Below, in pieces: positions 1-8,879 of a stretch of DNA of 64,000 nt; positions within the stretch are counted from its first letter, which is position 1, and each line of letters begins with the position of its first letter. Source of the stretch: G963675935 sp963823895. Lineage in GTDB: Bacteria; Planctomycetota; Planctomycetia; Pirellulales; Thermoguttaceae. The stretch covers positions 1 through 64,000 of the forward strand of contig CAWGNG010000023.1 in assembly GCA_963823895.1 (NCBI GenBank), in the 5' to 3' direction. A model generated the notes under the pieces. The model ran no database searches and was not told the DNA's origin. It was given only the letters and a program-made list of their open reading frames with translations. The translations under genes were made by a program, and so were the position numbers.

Positions 1-33
1 TGTCCTAGCTCTGTGTTGCTGGCCGTAGAACGG

Positions 34-660
34 CTAGACGGGGGCTAGGCTTTCAGCCCCCTTAATCTTGATCGCTTTTGCCTCAAACGCGCTTCCATCG
101 GCTCGCCGTCCGACTTTCACAACGCGCAAGACATCCGTACCCCCATCATCCCACTTGATCTCAACTTGGCCGTGCATTGCCCAACCTCCAGCATTGACAT
201 ACCCCCAACTGCCGGCCACATTCTTGACCATCCCGCCACTTATCTTTAGGGCTCTTCCGTCGTCGTGTAATTCCACTACATAGCCTCCTGGGTATCCATT
301 CCCTTTTTCAACAGACCACTGACCGAAAAAGAACTCTCGCCCATCATTTGCGATTCCTTTCGCAGTAACGGGGACACCCTCTTTTGTGCGAGTTTGGATT
401 ATCTTAGGGGAGATTCCTTGTGTTAGTTGTGTGAATATCCATAAGATGGCCCCGAACATGACGGCGCAGAGTACGGCAGTTGCGGTCCACGGCACGCCTT
501 CAAATCGTGCCCCTATGGCCGTAAGGATGCTTGTGCCAAAAGACCACATTACAGTAACACGGGAAGGGATTCCAACCACCACGTCTAGTAAACCAAGCCA
601 ATCCAAGATTGGCTTGACGAAACGCCATAACGCTATAATCCACTGCGGTGCTTTTGCCAT
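34..660 (-). CDS. Hypothetical membrane-anchored protein
   Basis: This 208-residue protein is not recognised. I start it at the ATG at 660 because a strong AGGAGGGG ribosome site lies just upstream; the open frame runs 19 codons further without such a site. The N-terminal 80 residues contain two hydrophobic stretches (around 20-45 and 58-78), probably membrane segments. The rest is a soluble, glycine-rich, beta-looking region with several W/G-G pairs, as in small beta-sheet sensor or lipid-facing domains. No catalytic motif is seen. It stands alone between the window edge and an insertion sequence. Confidence 0.6.
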   Translation of the reverse strand: MAKAPQWIIALWRFVKPILDWLGLLDVVVGIPSRVTVMWSFGTSILTAIGARFEGVPWTATAVLCAVMFGAILWIFTQLTQGISPKIIQTRTKEGVPVTAKGIANDGREFFFGQWSVEKGNGYPGGYVVELHDDGRALKISGGMVKNVAGSWGYVNAGGWAMHGQVEIKWDDGGTDVLRVVKVGRRADGSAFEAKAIKIKGAESLAPV

Positions 661-750
661 ATCCCCTCCTTGCAACAAACCGGAAGGGGCGTACAATGGC
701 GATATTACGAGCGCCACTCGTCGCCCTCAACGACAGTGCAGGAAACACGA

Positions 751-774
751 AACCGCCGGTTGCCGCCGGCGGTT
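751..774. terminator. GC-rich hairpin, possible terminator
   Basis: A nine-base perfect inverted repeat (AACCGCCGG / CCGGCGGTT) with a six-base loop is followed on the plus strand by CTCATTTTAT. It sits between the small membrane protein and the IS3 element. No plus-strand gene ends here, so it may instead insulate the region. Confidence 0.45.
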
Positions 775-932
775 CTCATTTTATCTGTTAAGTGGCTTGT
801 CTTAACTCGGGGTTCAAGTGGAAATTGTCAGGTCGATTTTGCGTGAGTCTTCCTCGGTGACCGCATTCGTGGGGCTGCGGTCTTGCCCACGGTAAAATCT
901 TGTCTTGTTACGCCGTAAAATAGCTTGCGGTA

Positions 933-1018
933 GCCCTGCCGTCGTCGTCGCCCTCGCCGTTCGCCTCCTCGCCCCGTCGTTGGGAGGCAACGGCGAGGGC
1001 GGAGACGTAAGGCAGGGC
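933..1018. repeat. Long imperfect palindrome beside the IS3 element
   Basis: Three nested arm pairs are visible: GCCCTGCC (933-940) with GGCAGGGC (1011-1018), GCCCTCGCCGTT (950-961) with AACGGCGAGGGC (989-1000), and GCCTCC (963-968) with GGAGGC (983-988). The structure lies about 40 bp past the end of the IS3 transposase frame. It may be a transcription stop or part of the element's end. Confidence 0.6.
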
Positions 1019-1057
1019 GGCCCTGCTGTTGTTGAGCCCGAGCTGGGGCCCTGTGTG

Positions 1058-2035
1058 TCAGGCCGCCTCGCCGCTCAACATCCGATCCAGTTTCTCCTTC
1101 GCTCCTTTCGCCCAGCCTTGCCACTTCGGAATGCGAATCGCCATCCCGCCCGTATACACTTCGATTGGCACGAAGGGATCGCCGCCGGTCTCCGGCACCA
1201 ATGCCCAATGCGGCCGCCGCTGATTGTAACGCTGCCGAAATTCTTCCAGGCACTCTCGGGCATGGCCCGGGTTGTCGTATAGCCGCCAGTAGACCTCCTC
1301 CTGCTTCAGCGTCTTGTGAAACCGCTCCAACAGACCCAACTGCGTCGGCGTGCGGTACTGGATTCGCACGTGCGAATACCGGCCTTGCAGGTACGTCCAA
1401 AAACGTTTGGCAATGAAGGACGAGCCGTTGTCGGTCACCAAAAACGGCGTCTTCGTAAGCGGCCCGTGCAATCGCTCCGCCTCTTGCCGTGCCAAGCCCA
1501 AGGCATGGATCGCCTCGACCGCACTGTAGCTGTTCGTCAGGTGACAGGCCAGCAAGTAGCGGGAGTAGTAGTCGATCGCCGTCACCGCATACCACCAGCC
1601 AAAGCCCGGAATATGCAGGTAAGTCACGTCCATTTGCCATAAATCGTTGGGCCGCTGCGGCAACAACTCGTAGAGCTTCAACGCCTGATACAACTCGGGT
1701 TCTCGAACCCGTGGCTTCTTCTGCAACAGTCCGTGCTGCCGCATTACTCGATACGCATCCTCGTCGCCGACCGCCTCCGGCAAGCGGCGACACATCACAG
1801 CGATCCGCTGGTAGCCATACCAAGGGTTCTCCGTGGCCATCTTCACCACGACCTCGGCGACGTGCGGATCGACCCTCTTCGGCGGCGGCCCCGGTCGCCG
1901 ACGCTGCTCTTCCGGCACGGGCTGGCGATACCAACTCGATGCCGGAATGCCCAAGGCCATAAGCAGCTTCGTCAATCGCACGCCGACGTTGGCTACCACG
2001 ACCTCGTTGACCTCCTGGCGAAACTCCGTGCTCAA
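1058..2035 (-). CDS. IS3-family transposase OrfB (DDE integrase core)
   Basis: The frame encodes the catalytic part of an IS3-family transposase. The rve core shows the acidic triad: D136 in QMDVTYL, D202 in LVTDNGSS and E237 in LLERFHK. The spacing of 34 residues between the last two fits DD35E. No ATG exists at the start. The only initiator is a TTG at 2035 that overlaps the OrfA stop (TTGA), and an A8 run sits at 2052-2059 just upstream. Expression is therefore likely by -1 frameshifting on that run, giving an OrfAB fusion. The protein looks intact at about 325 residues plus the fused OrfA part. Confidence 0.9.
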   Translation of the reverse strand: MSTEFRQEVNEVVVANVGVRLTKLLMALGIPASSWYRQPVPEEQRRRPGPPPKRVDPHVAEVVVKMATENPWYGYQRIAVMCRRLPEAVGDEDAYRVMRQHGLLQKKPRVREPELYQALKLYELLPQRPNDLWQMDVTYLHIPGFGWWYAVTAIDYYSRYLLACHLTNSYSAVEAIHALGLARQEAERLHGPLTKTPFLVTDNGSSFIAKRFWTYLQGRYSHVRIQYRTPTQLGLLERFHKTLKQEEVYWRLYDNPGHARECLEEFRQRYNQRRPHWALVPETGGDPFVPIEVYTGGMAIRIPKWQGWAKGAKEKLDRMLSGEAA

Positions 2036-2337
2036 AGCAAGCCGTCCGCACTTTTTTTTAGCAGCCGGTTGGCGATCGTCAGTTCGCCGATCACCTGGTC
2101 CCGCCGCGCCAGTTCCCGCTTCAACTCCTCGATCTGACGATTGCGGGGATCGGCTCCGCCCTTGGCCGCCAGCAAGGCGGCTTCGCCAGCGGCCAGGAAC
2201 TCATCCCGCCAACGATAGAGCGTCTGTTCCGAGACGCCATACCGCCTGGCCAACACGGCCGCCGCTTCCTCCCGCCGCAATAGCATCAGCACCACGTCTC
2301 GACGCTCCGCCGCTCCCAACTCCGACTTCTTGCCCAT
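2032..2337 (-). CDS. IS3-family transposase OrfA (helix-turn-helix)
   Basis: This is a 101-residue DNA-binding protein of the HTH_Tnp_1/IS3 OrfA type. The helix-turn-helix lies at about residues 10-50 (VLARRYGVSEQTLYRWRDEF) and a leucine-zipper-like helix follows at about 65-95. The ATG at 2337 has a clear AGAGGAG ribosome site. The 3' end contains the A8 run (2052-2059) in the codons for LLKKS, and it overlaps OrfB by four bases, both typical of programmed frameshifting in this family. Confidence 0.88.
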   Translation of the reverse strand: MGKKSELGAAERRDVVLMLLRREEAAAVLARRYGVSEQTLYRWRDEFLAAGEAALLAAKGGADPRNRQIEELKRELARRDQVIGELTIANRLLKKSADGLL

Positions 2338-2438
2338 CGAAAAAGCTCCTCTTGCTGTAGAAAACCATCATTCTACCCAAAGAAGCCTCACTCTCGACGT
2401 TTCCCAATAACCCTCGGTTATACAGAAGCCGTCCGACC

Positions 2439-3786
2439 TCACTCCCCCAATTGCGACCTCTTTCGCAAGATGTGGTGGTAATGCTGGGCAAACCGATGGG
2501 CTTCGTCGCGCACGAACTGCAATAGCCGCAGGGCGTAACTGTGGCGGCTTAGGTGCAGAGGTTCGTCGGCGTCGGTTGTGAATACCAGCTCTTCGCGCTT
2601 GGCTAGGGACAACACTTGCATTGTCGTGGGAATCTCGGTGCCGGCATCGCTCTTTTGCAGCAGAGCCAACGCTGCCATCGCCGCGTTGAGTTGCCCGCGG
2701 CCGCCGTCGATCAAGAGAATGTCGGGTGCGCTTTCGCTCTCGACTCGGTGCTGAAACCGCCGCGCAACCGCCTCGTGGATGCTCGCCGTATCGTCGGGCC
2801 CCGCCACGCCGTGAATCCGCATCCGCCTGTATCCCGGCTTGAACGGCAGGCCGTCGATGAATTGCACGACCGACGCCACCGTATCGGTGCCGGCCAGGTG
2901 AGCGATGTCGATGCCTTCGATCGTTCGCGGCCGATGCTCCAGGTGCAGCACCTTCTTCAAGCCGGCGAGTCCGCGTTTTGGGTCGGCGGGAAAGACCTCC
3001 GGCTGCACGTGCTTCTCCAGTCGTCCGCGGTCGTCGAGCGTTTCCAGCATGGCGATTTCATCGCGCAGCCGGGCGGCCTCCTCGAATTGCAGTCCGCCCG
3101 CGGCCGCCGCCATCTCCGCGCGCATCTCGCCGAGCAGCTTGTTCTTGCCCCCTTCCAGGAACCGTTGCAGGCGGTGAATGTCGTTGCGATACTGCTCCTT
3201 CGCAATGCGGAAATTGCACGGCGCGGTGCATTGATTGATAAAGTGCAGCAGGCAAGGGCGATACCAGCGCCAGCGCTGGTCGTTCTCATCGATGTCGAGC
3301 GTGCAGGAGCGAAACTTGAAGACCTTTTGCAGCACCTGGATCGCGCCGCGCAGCCCGCGCGGATTGGCGAACGGCCCGTAGAGCTTCGTGCCCTGCGATT
3401 TCGGCTCGCGGGTGAAGCGCACGCGGGGATAATCCTCGTGCGTGAAGATTTCCAAATACGGGAAGGTCTTGTTGTCGCGCAGATCGCGGTTGAACTTCGG
3501 CAGGATGTCCTTGATCAGCCGCGCTTCCATCAACAGGGCGTCGATCTCGCTCTCGGCGTCGAGGTAGTCGATATCGCGGATTTCGGTGACGAGTTTCGCC
3601 GTGCGCGAGTCTTCGGCCGCGGCCTTCAGAAAGTAGCTGCCGGCCCGCGCGCAGGCTCTTGGCCTTGCCGATGTAGATCACCCGCCCCGCCGCGTCCTTC
3701 ATCAGATAGACACCGGGCGTCGGCGGGAAGGAACGCACCTTCTCGGCGGCCAGCGAGTTGTCGTTGGGTGGAGGGGTTTCGGGCAT
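2439..3786 (-). CDS. uvrC: Excinuclease ABC subunit C, frameshifted
   Basis: UvrC makes the dual incision in nucleotide excision repair. The N-terminal GIY-YIG nuclease domain (TPGVYLMKD ... VIYIGKAKSLR) starts at the ATG at 3786. The UvrB-binding UVR motif (FEEAARLRDEIAMLE) and the C-terminal RNaseH-like nuclease (GIDIAHLAGT, DILLIDGGRGQL) follow in another frame. The switch falls near 3645-3652, in a CGCGCG run where loss of one CG would restore KSLRARAGSYF. The protein ends after HYHHILRKRS without the helix-hairpin-helix domain of the E. coli enzyme. I recall planctomycete forms being equally short, so this end is probably natural rather than cut by the neighbouring IS3 element. Confidence 0.9.
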
Positions 3787-3933
3787 TCGTGAAGTTCGTC
3801 TGGTTCGGTCTGGTTCCCACGCTCCGCGTGGGAACGAGGAGATCATTCCCCTCTTCATTTTCCGTCTTAAAACCTGCGCGAGAAGGGGGAAAGGCCGGAT
3901 TCGGGCCGCGAGCGATTTTCCTCGGAAAGGCAC

Positions 3934-3962
3934 TTGACAGTTTCGTGCGTATACCGTACTAT
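3934..3962 (+). promoter_or_regulatory. Sigma-70-type promoter of the GntR/ABC operon
   Basis: TTGACA at 3934-3939 and TACTAT at 3957-3962 are separated by 17 bp. The start codon of the repressor gene follows 24 bp after the -10 box. Confidence 0.8.
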
Positions 3963-3973
3963 CTATCTAGTAC
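3956..3973. promoter_or_regulatory. Candidate GntR operator over the -10 box
   Basis: The inverted repeat GTACT-N8-AGTAC overlaps the -10 box of the promoter directly upstream of the GntR-family gene. Autorepression by YtrA-type regulators commonly uses such a site. The assignment to this regulator is inferred from position. Confidence 0.6.
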
Positions 3974-3986
3974 AGAGGACACTGCC

Positions 3987-4400
3987 ATGTTCTTCCAAAT
4001 CGACTTCGGCGACAACTTGCCCATCTACGACCAGGTAATCCGGCAGATCAAGTTTGCGGTGGCTGGCGGCGTGCTAAAAGAGGGGGAACTGATCGCCTCG
4101 GTGCGCGAGTTGGCACGCGAGCTGACGATCAACCCCAACACAGTGGCCAGGGCCTACCACCGCCTGCAAGACGACGGCGTGCTGACCTCGGTCCGCGGCA
4201 CCGGGCTGGCGGTTGCCGCCGGCGCGAGCGAGCGCTGTCGAGCAGCCCGCGTCGAACTGATACGCACCCGCCTCGGCCAGGTTTTCGCCGAGGCCAGACA
4301 GAGCCGAATCGATGCGACGACGCTCCGCGAATTGATCGAACAGCAGTTGGCGAAGGAAGTGCCCATGCACCTGAAAGAGCGACCAGTGCCCGTCACATAA
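3987..4400 (+). CDS. GntR-family (YtrA-like) transcriptional regulator
   Basis: A 137-residue protein with a winged helix-turn-helix at about residues 10-75 (PIYDQVIRQIK ... NPNTVARAYHRLQDDGVL) and only a short helical tail. This is the YtrA subfamily of GntR regulators, which lack a large effector domain and typically repress adjacent ABC exporter genes. I start it at the ATG at 3987, 24 bp after a consensus -10 box; the open frame extends far upstream only as an antisense shadow of uvrC. The ABC transporter genes begin 70 bp downstream on the same strand, so it probably controls them and itself. Confidence 0.88.
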   Translation: MFFQIDFGDNLPIYDQVIRQIKFAVAGGVLKEGELIASVRELARELTINPNTVARAYHRLQDDGVLTSVRGTGLAVAAGASERCRAARVELIRTRLGQVFAEARQSRIDATTLRELIEQQLAKEVPMHLKERPVPVT

Positions 4401-4470
4401 AACACTCAATTCCGCTGCAAAGCCGCGGCCAGTGGTCGCGGTTGGGATACGGAACCAGGAGAAATTCACC

Positions 4471-5412
4471 ATGCCGCCCGTCATCCGACTCGACCGATTG
4501 ACCAAGCGCTTCGGCGCGGAGGTCGCGCTTAGCGACGTCTCGCTCGAAGTTCCTCCCGGCGTCGTGTTCGCGCTGCTGGGCGAAAACGGGGCCGGAAAGA
4601 CCACCGCCATCCGCATCATGCTCGGGCTCGCCCAGCCGAACTCCGGCCAGGCCGAAGTCCTTGGCCTCAGCAGCGCCAAACAGGGATTGAGCATTCGGCA
4701 GCGCGTCGGCTACGTCGCCGAGCGGCCGACCCTCTACGAGTGGATGACCGTCGAGGAGATCGGCTGGTTCACCGCCGGATTCTACGGCCCCGGATTCCTG
4801 CCGGAATTCGCCAGGCTGGCCGCACAATTCGCATTGCCGCCGAAGAAGAAGCTCAAAGCGCTGTCGAAAGGCACGCGGGCGAAGGTGGCCCTCTCGCTGG
4901 CGCTGGCCCATCAGCCGGAATTGCTGGTGTTGGACGAGCCGACCTCGGGCCTCGACGCGATGGTCCGCCGCGAGTTCCTGGAAAGCATGGTCGATCGCGC
5001 CTCGCAGGGTCAGACGGTCTTCCTTTCCAGCCATCAAATTGTCGAAGTCGAACGCGTAGCCGACATCGTGGCCATCCTTCGCAAGGGCAAACTGCTCTTG
5101 GTCGAGCGGCTCGATGAGCTGAAGGCCCAGGTGCGACGCCTGACCATCACGCTCAAGGACGGCGCCACGACGACGCCGGCCCTGGGCGGCCACGTGCTTT
5201 CGCAACGCTGGCAACCGCGGCAGGGACAGGCGATCGTCCGCGGCATCACCGAAGGCCAGTTGGCCATGCTGCGGGCCGACAACGGCGTCGCCGCCGTCGA
5301 AGTCCATTCGACCAATCTGGAAGACATCTTCATCGCCTACATGCAAGGAAACGGCAACGTATGGAACCCGCAATCGCACCAGAACATCTTGCAGGAGGCC
5401 GCACGACCATGA
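4471..5412 (+). CDS. ABC transporter ATP-binding protein
   Basis: The 313-residue ATPase powers the membrane protein encoded next. Walker A is GENGAGKTT (residues 37-45), the signature is LSKGT rather than LSGGQ, Walker B is LLVLDEPTSGLD and the switch histidine lies in LSSHQ. The LSKGT signature and the N-terminal layout resemble YtrB/CcmA-like exporters. The ATG at 4471 has an AGGAGA ribosome site. The stop overlaps the next start codon (ATGA at 5409-5412), so translation is coupled. The C-terminal 80 residues are a variable accessory domain. Confidence 0.92.
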   Translation: MPPVIRLDRLTKRFGAEVALSDVSLEVPPGVVFALLGENGAGKTTAIRIMLGLAQPNSGQAEVLGLSSAKQGLSIRQRVGYVAERPTLYEWMTVEEIGWFTAGFYGPGFLPEFARLAAQFALPPKKKLKALSKGTRAKVALSLALAHQPELLVLDEPTSGLDAMVRREFLESMVDRASQGQTVFLSSHQIVEVERVADIVAILRKGKLLLVERLDELKAQVRRLTITLKDGATTTPALGGHVLSQRWQPRQGQAIVRGITEGQLAMLRADNGVAAVEVHSTNLEDIFIAYMQGNGNVWNPQSHQNILQEAARP

Positions 5413-8381
5413 CGCCGTCGATCTTTTGGCGAGTCGTTTGGAAGGAATACCGCTTGCAGCGGTCGCTGTGGATTGCCATGGCGGCGCTGACGGCGATATT
5501 GCAGTTGCTGGTCATCGCCTATGAGCCGCCCCACCAAGCCAGGGCGGAAACGCTATATCTCCTCGCGTTGGCGTTTCCTGCTCTGTACGCTTTAGGTTGC
5601 GGGGCGACGCTGTTTGCCGGCGAGCGCGAGGCCGGGACTTACGAGTTCCAGCGGTCGCTCCCTGTTCGCGCATGGGCGGTGTTCGTCGGCAAGATCGTGC
5701 TGGCGCTCGGCAGCACGCTGGCGATGTTGGGACTCATGGTGGGGTTCGCCACGTTCTTGAGCAAGCCAACGCCGCCCGGCACCGTCGATGTGGCGACGTG
5801 GCGAGTTATGGCTTGGCAAGTATTTGGCTTCTTCGGGCTGGAGATGTTCGTTTGGGCGGTGCTCTTCTCCTTTGCGACGAAGCGGGTGTTGCTAGCCGCG
5901 ATCCTTGGCGTGGCGGCCGCGTCGATCGGCGCGCATCTCGCGGTCGCGATCGTGACGACGCAAGGCGCCGTAGCAACGTATGTCGACGCCTTGCCCTGGC
6001 GGATGGTGATTGCGGCGGGTGTGGCATTGGCCGACGTGTGGCTTGCCGCCCGCTGGTTCCGGGAGAAGCGCGGCCGACAGCCGAAGTTCGTGCCGGCGAC
6101 GGCCGCCGAGACGCCGCCGGAGGCGATCGCGCTGGGCCGACGATTTCAGCAGCCGCAACGCATGGCGATCCTCGGCCGGCTCATCTGGCAGCACTGGCGG
6201 CAATCGCGCGGGGTGTCGCTGGCGATGGCCGCCTTGATCGTGCCTCTGCTGGCAATGTTGATGATGTGGCTGCTGCGCGCGCGGGAAAACCCGCCCTGGT
6301 TCATTGAACGGCACGCCAGCGAAATCTATCGGCCGGGCGACAAAGAGTTTTTCGCCTTGACGATCTTGATAGCCCTGGCGAGCGTGCCGCTGCTAGGCAT
6401 CTGCGCGTTTCTGGCCGACCAGCGCCGCAGCAGCCGTCGCTTCCTCGCCGATCACGGCGTGCCGGCGAAGTATGTCTGGCTTAGCCGGCAGACGATTACG
6501 CTTGGCCTTCCGCTGCTCATGTTTTTCACGCTGCTATTGGCGTTGTTCTTTCTCGCCTCTGCGCTGCTGCCAAGCCCTTTGCAGTCGGATATTATCCGCT
6601 GGGCAAGGCTTTCGGAGGTTTACGCCGAGGCCTACACGCTGTTCTACTTTGCGGTCGGCGTTCTCGGCTGCGTGCTGATTGGAGTCGCCGTGGGGCAATG
6701 CTGCTCGATGTTTCTTCGCAGTCCGCTGCTGGCGGGGCTGTTCAGTCTGCTGCTGACGGCCCTCTTCGCCGTTTGGTGCGGGTTGATGTGGTTCTGGCAA
6801 GTCAACTGGCTGTGGTCGGTCCTGCCGATCCCCGTTGCCCTGCTCGCCGCGACGCGGCTGCGGGCGGCAGACTGGTTGCTGGAGCGAAACACATTGCGCG
6901 CATGGCTGCGGCCGGTTTTGGCCCTGCTGATTCCCGCCGCCGCGCTGTTGCTTGCGGTTCCGCTCTATCGCGTCTACTCCGTTCCGCTGGTCGACCCGGG
7001 GTTTTCCCCTCAGGAATTCGCTCAGCCCCTGACCAACGACGAAGAGGCGACGTTCGCCCAATACGACAGAGCATGCAGGATGCTAGAGCCGATGCACTAC
7101 ACGCCCCTTGCATCTGTGCCGCAACGAGCAGCCAACGAACCGGACAAGCTGGACGCTCAGAAAACCGAGTGGGTCCGCGCCAACTCGCAAACAATCGCAG
7201 CCGTGTTGCAGGCCGGCCGCAATAAGATCTGCAACCCGCCGCAGAGTCGGGTCCTGCCTTGGAAATACCAACTTGCCGACTTGGCTCGCTTGTTGACCTA
7301 CAGCGCGGTCGAGAGCGAGGAGGAGGGCAAACTCGACGCCGCGATCGCTCGATACTTCGCGGCGCTGCGATTGGCGTCGTATCTCCGCGATTGGTACGCG
7401 ATTCCGATCACGGCGCAAGACCGGAACTATCCCTATCGAGATGATGCCAACGTGATCGAGATGGAAGTCTATGATCGTCTGGCTTTGTGGGCGGCCCGCA
7501 AGGGTCAGACGCAGGAGCGGATCACCGCCACCGCGCAGCGGCTTGAGCAGTTCAGTTCCGATGCCGCCCCGACCAACGGCGTGAAGATCGCCTATCTACA
7601 GGTGTGGCTGTTTCTCTCGGGCGACGTTGGCTTTGTCCGTTCCGACAACGTTCAGGAGCCGATACTTTGGCCCACCGTCTTCTGGTCGCATCTCGGCTGG
7701 GAGCGCGCCCGCGCCCAGCGGCTGCTCAACTGCATTACCCGCGCTCAACTCGACGAACTGTCGTGGGCGGAAGACGCGATCCGCCGCGGCAAACCATTTC
7801 AGCAGCCGCCCTGCGGGCCGAACGTGCTCCCGTACATACTGCGTCCGTCGGACCTGCCTTATGCTCTGCACTCGCAGATCATCGTGCCGCCGGTCCAGTA
7901 CAACTCCAGGTGGGAAGCCAAGCTGGTGCAAGATTACGTGGCCTTGGTGGCTGCGCGGCGGGCGGTGCGCGTTGTCTTGGCCCTGGAAGCATGGAAGCTC
8001 AAGCACGGCTCGCTGCCGAAAACGCTCGACGAACTTGTCGGTCACGGCCTCGATCGGCTTCCCGTCGATCCGTATTCGGGCGTCCCCTTTCAGTACTTCC
8101 GCGACGGGCTGAAGATTCCGTTGCACTGGAGCCAGCCACGATGGATGATGGCGCCGGGGCCGATAATGGACTTCGGCCGCGGCGAGATGGCCGTCAACGT
8201 GCCGTTCTTATGGGCCCTCGGCAATAGGGTTCGGGTTCGCGAGACCTACACGGACTACAGAGGCAAGGTGGCCCAGAACTACGAAATCTATACGAACATC
8301 GGATACTCCATGGACGAATGGCGCTATCCGGAATCCGCCTACGATCTCTGGCAATTGGGCTGGGCGTTCCCCGTGCCGTAA
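5409..8381 (+). CDS. ABC transporter permease with long C-terminal soluble domain
   Basis: A 990-residue protein whose first 550 residues hold roughly a dozen hydrophobic segments in two ABC-2-like blocks (near 20-235 and 270-555). The start ATG overlaps the ATPase stop. After a last membrane segment near residue 525 comes a soluble region of about 440 residues, unusual for a permease. It contains motifs such as WKLKHGSLPKTLDELV and LPVDPYSGVPFQYF, which recur in planctomycete secretion-associated proteins of unknown function. The substrate is unknown; the GntR context suggests an exporter that responds to envelope or drug stress. Translation of the fusion as one chain is plain from the uninterrupted frame. 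Confidence 0.85.
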   Translation: MTPSIFWRVVWKEYRLQRSLWIAMAALTAILQLLVIAYEPPHQARAETLYLLALAFPALYALGCGATLFAGEREAGTYEFQRSLPVRAWAVFVGKIVLALGSTLAMLGLMVGFATFLSKPTPPGTVDVATWRVMAWQVFGFFGLEMFVWAVLFSFATKRVLLAAILGVAAASIGAHLAVAIVTTQGAVATYVDALPWRMVIAAGVALADVWLAARWFREKRGRQPKFVPATAAETPPEAIALGRRFQQPQRMAILGRLIWQHWRQSRGVSLAMAALIVPLLAMLMMWLLRARENPPWFIERHASEIYRPGDKEFFALTILIALASVPLLGICAFLADQRRSSRRFLADHGVPAKYVWLSRQTITLGLPLLMFFTLLLALFFLASALLPSPLQSDIIRWARLSEVYAEAYTLFYFAVGVLGCVLIGVAVGQCCSMFLRSPLLAGLFSLLLTALFAVWCGLMWFWQVNWLWSVLPIPVALLAATRLRAADWLLERNTLRAWLRPVLALLIPAAALLLAVPLYRVYSVPLVDPGFSPQEFAQPLTNDEEATFAQYDRACRMLEPMHYTPLASVPQRAANEPDKLDAQKTEWVRANSQTIAAVLQAGRNKICNPPQSRVLPWKYQLADLARLLTYSAVESEEEGKLDAAIARYFAALRLASYLRDWYAIPITAQDRNYPYRDDANVIEMEVYDRLALWAARKGQTQERITATAQRLEQFSSDAAPTNGVKIAYLQVWLFLSGDVGFVRSDNVQEPILWPTVFWSHLGWERARAQRLLNCITRAQLDELSWAEDAIRRGKPFQQPPCGPNVLPYILRPSDLPYALHSQIIVPPVQYNSRWEAKLVQDYVALVAARRAVRVVLALEAWKLKHGSLPKTLDELVGHGLDRLPVDPYSGVPFQYFRDGLKIPLHWSQPRWMMAPGPIMDFGRGEMAVNVPFLWALGNRVRVRETYTDYRGKVAQNYEIYTNIGYSMDEWRYPESAYDLWQLGWAFPVP

Positions 8382-8419
8382 AGCGGCTATTCGCCGGTAA
8401 ACGTTCACGGGCCGGTAAA

Positions 8420-8573
8420 GTCGCCTTTCGCTCCGCGAAAGCAGGGCTGCTTTCGCGGAGAGGTTGTGAAAAAATGGGGACTGGCTCCGCGCCAGGTCAG
8501 GCAAACCCCGTGAAAATGGCATCCAGCGAGGTGCCTGTCCCCATTTTTTCACAACCTCGGAGCGAAAGGCGAC
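8420..8573. repeat. Nested palindromic repeat cluster
   Basis: The outer arms GTCGCCTTTCGCTCCG (8420-8435) and CGGAGCGAAAGGCGAC (8558-8573) match perfectly. Inside are a complete palindrome with 14-base arms (8431-8460) and a second pair of 22-base arms, GAGGTTGTGAAAA... (8460-8481) and its reverse complement (8537-8558). The inner pair carries the GGGGAC core also found in the transaldolase and ileS repeats. No gene is visible from 8382 to 8621. Confidence 0.85.
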
Positions 8574-8621
8574 AATGTCCGCAACGTCTGCGGCACACGG
8601 TCGGCACTCTGTGAACGGTCA

Positions 8622-8879
8622 CTATTCGCCGTAATGCGTCCGCGCGCGATGGACGAAAATCGTGCGGCGCGTTGCATCCACGGAGTAGACGATCCGATCC
8701 TTGTGCGTCAAACGGACCGAGTAGAATCCCGACAAATCACCCAGCAGTTTCTTGCCCGAAAATGGAGCAACGGCGATGTCGGCGGTGAGGATTTCCCGTA
8801 GCTTCCGCTTCAACCGCGCTGGGAGCTTTCTCACGTCCTTGGCCGCTTCTTGGGTAAAACGGACCTTGAAGGGCTTCAC
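8622..8879 (-). CDS. RelE/ParE-superfamily toxin
   Basis: This 85-residue basic protein has the RelE/YoeB/ParE fold pattern: an N-terminal KVRFTQEAAKDVRKLP helix start, a central strand with GDLSGFYSVRLT, and a C-terminal strand DRIVYSVD ... RTIFVHRARTHY. RelE-type members cut mRNA at the ribosome; ParE types poison gyrase, and the sequence alone does not decide. The GTG start at 8879 overlaps the antitoxin stop (GTGA), so the toxin is made by coupled translation after the antitoxin. Confidence 0.88.
   Translation of the reverse strand: MKPFKVRFTQEAAKDVRKLPARLKRKLREILTADIAVAPFSGKKLLGDLSGFYSVRLTHKDRIVYSVDATRRTIFVHRARTHYGE

Larger units (their letters stand above)
1058..2337 (-). mobile_element. 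IS3-family insertion sequence (coding core)
   Basis: Two consecutive overlapping reading frames encode a helix-turn-helix OrfA and a DDE OrfB, the classic IS3 arrangement. The coordinates cover only the coding core. I could not find convincing terminal inverted repeats or a target duplication, so the true ends lie somewhere around 820-1057 and 2338-2438. The element sits directly downstream of uvrC, with 101 bp between its first gene and the uvrC stop. Confidence 0.85.

Noticed and set aside
828..2051. 407-residue minus-strand frame over the IS3 element
   Set aside because: It is an out-of-frame shadow of OrfB with arginine-rich, motif-free sequence.
2439..3786. uvrC truncated by the IS3 element
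   Set aside because: Its C-terminus after HYHHILRKRS agrees with what I recall of planctomycete UvrC, so the short form is probably normal.
2616..3986. Long plus-strand extension upstream of the GntR gene
   Set aside because: It is antisense to uvrC; the regulator's own promoter and start lie at 3934-3987.
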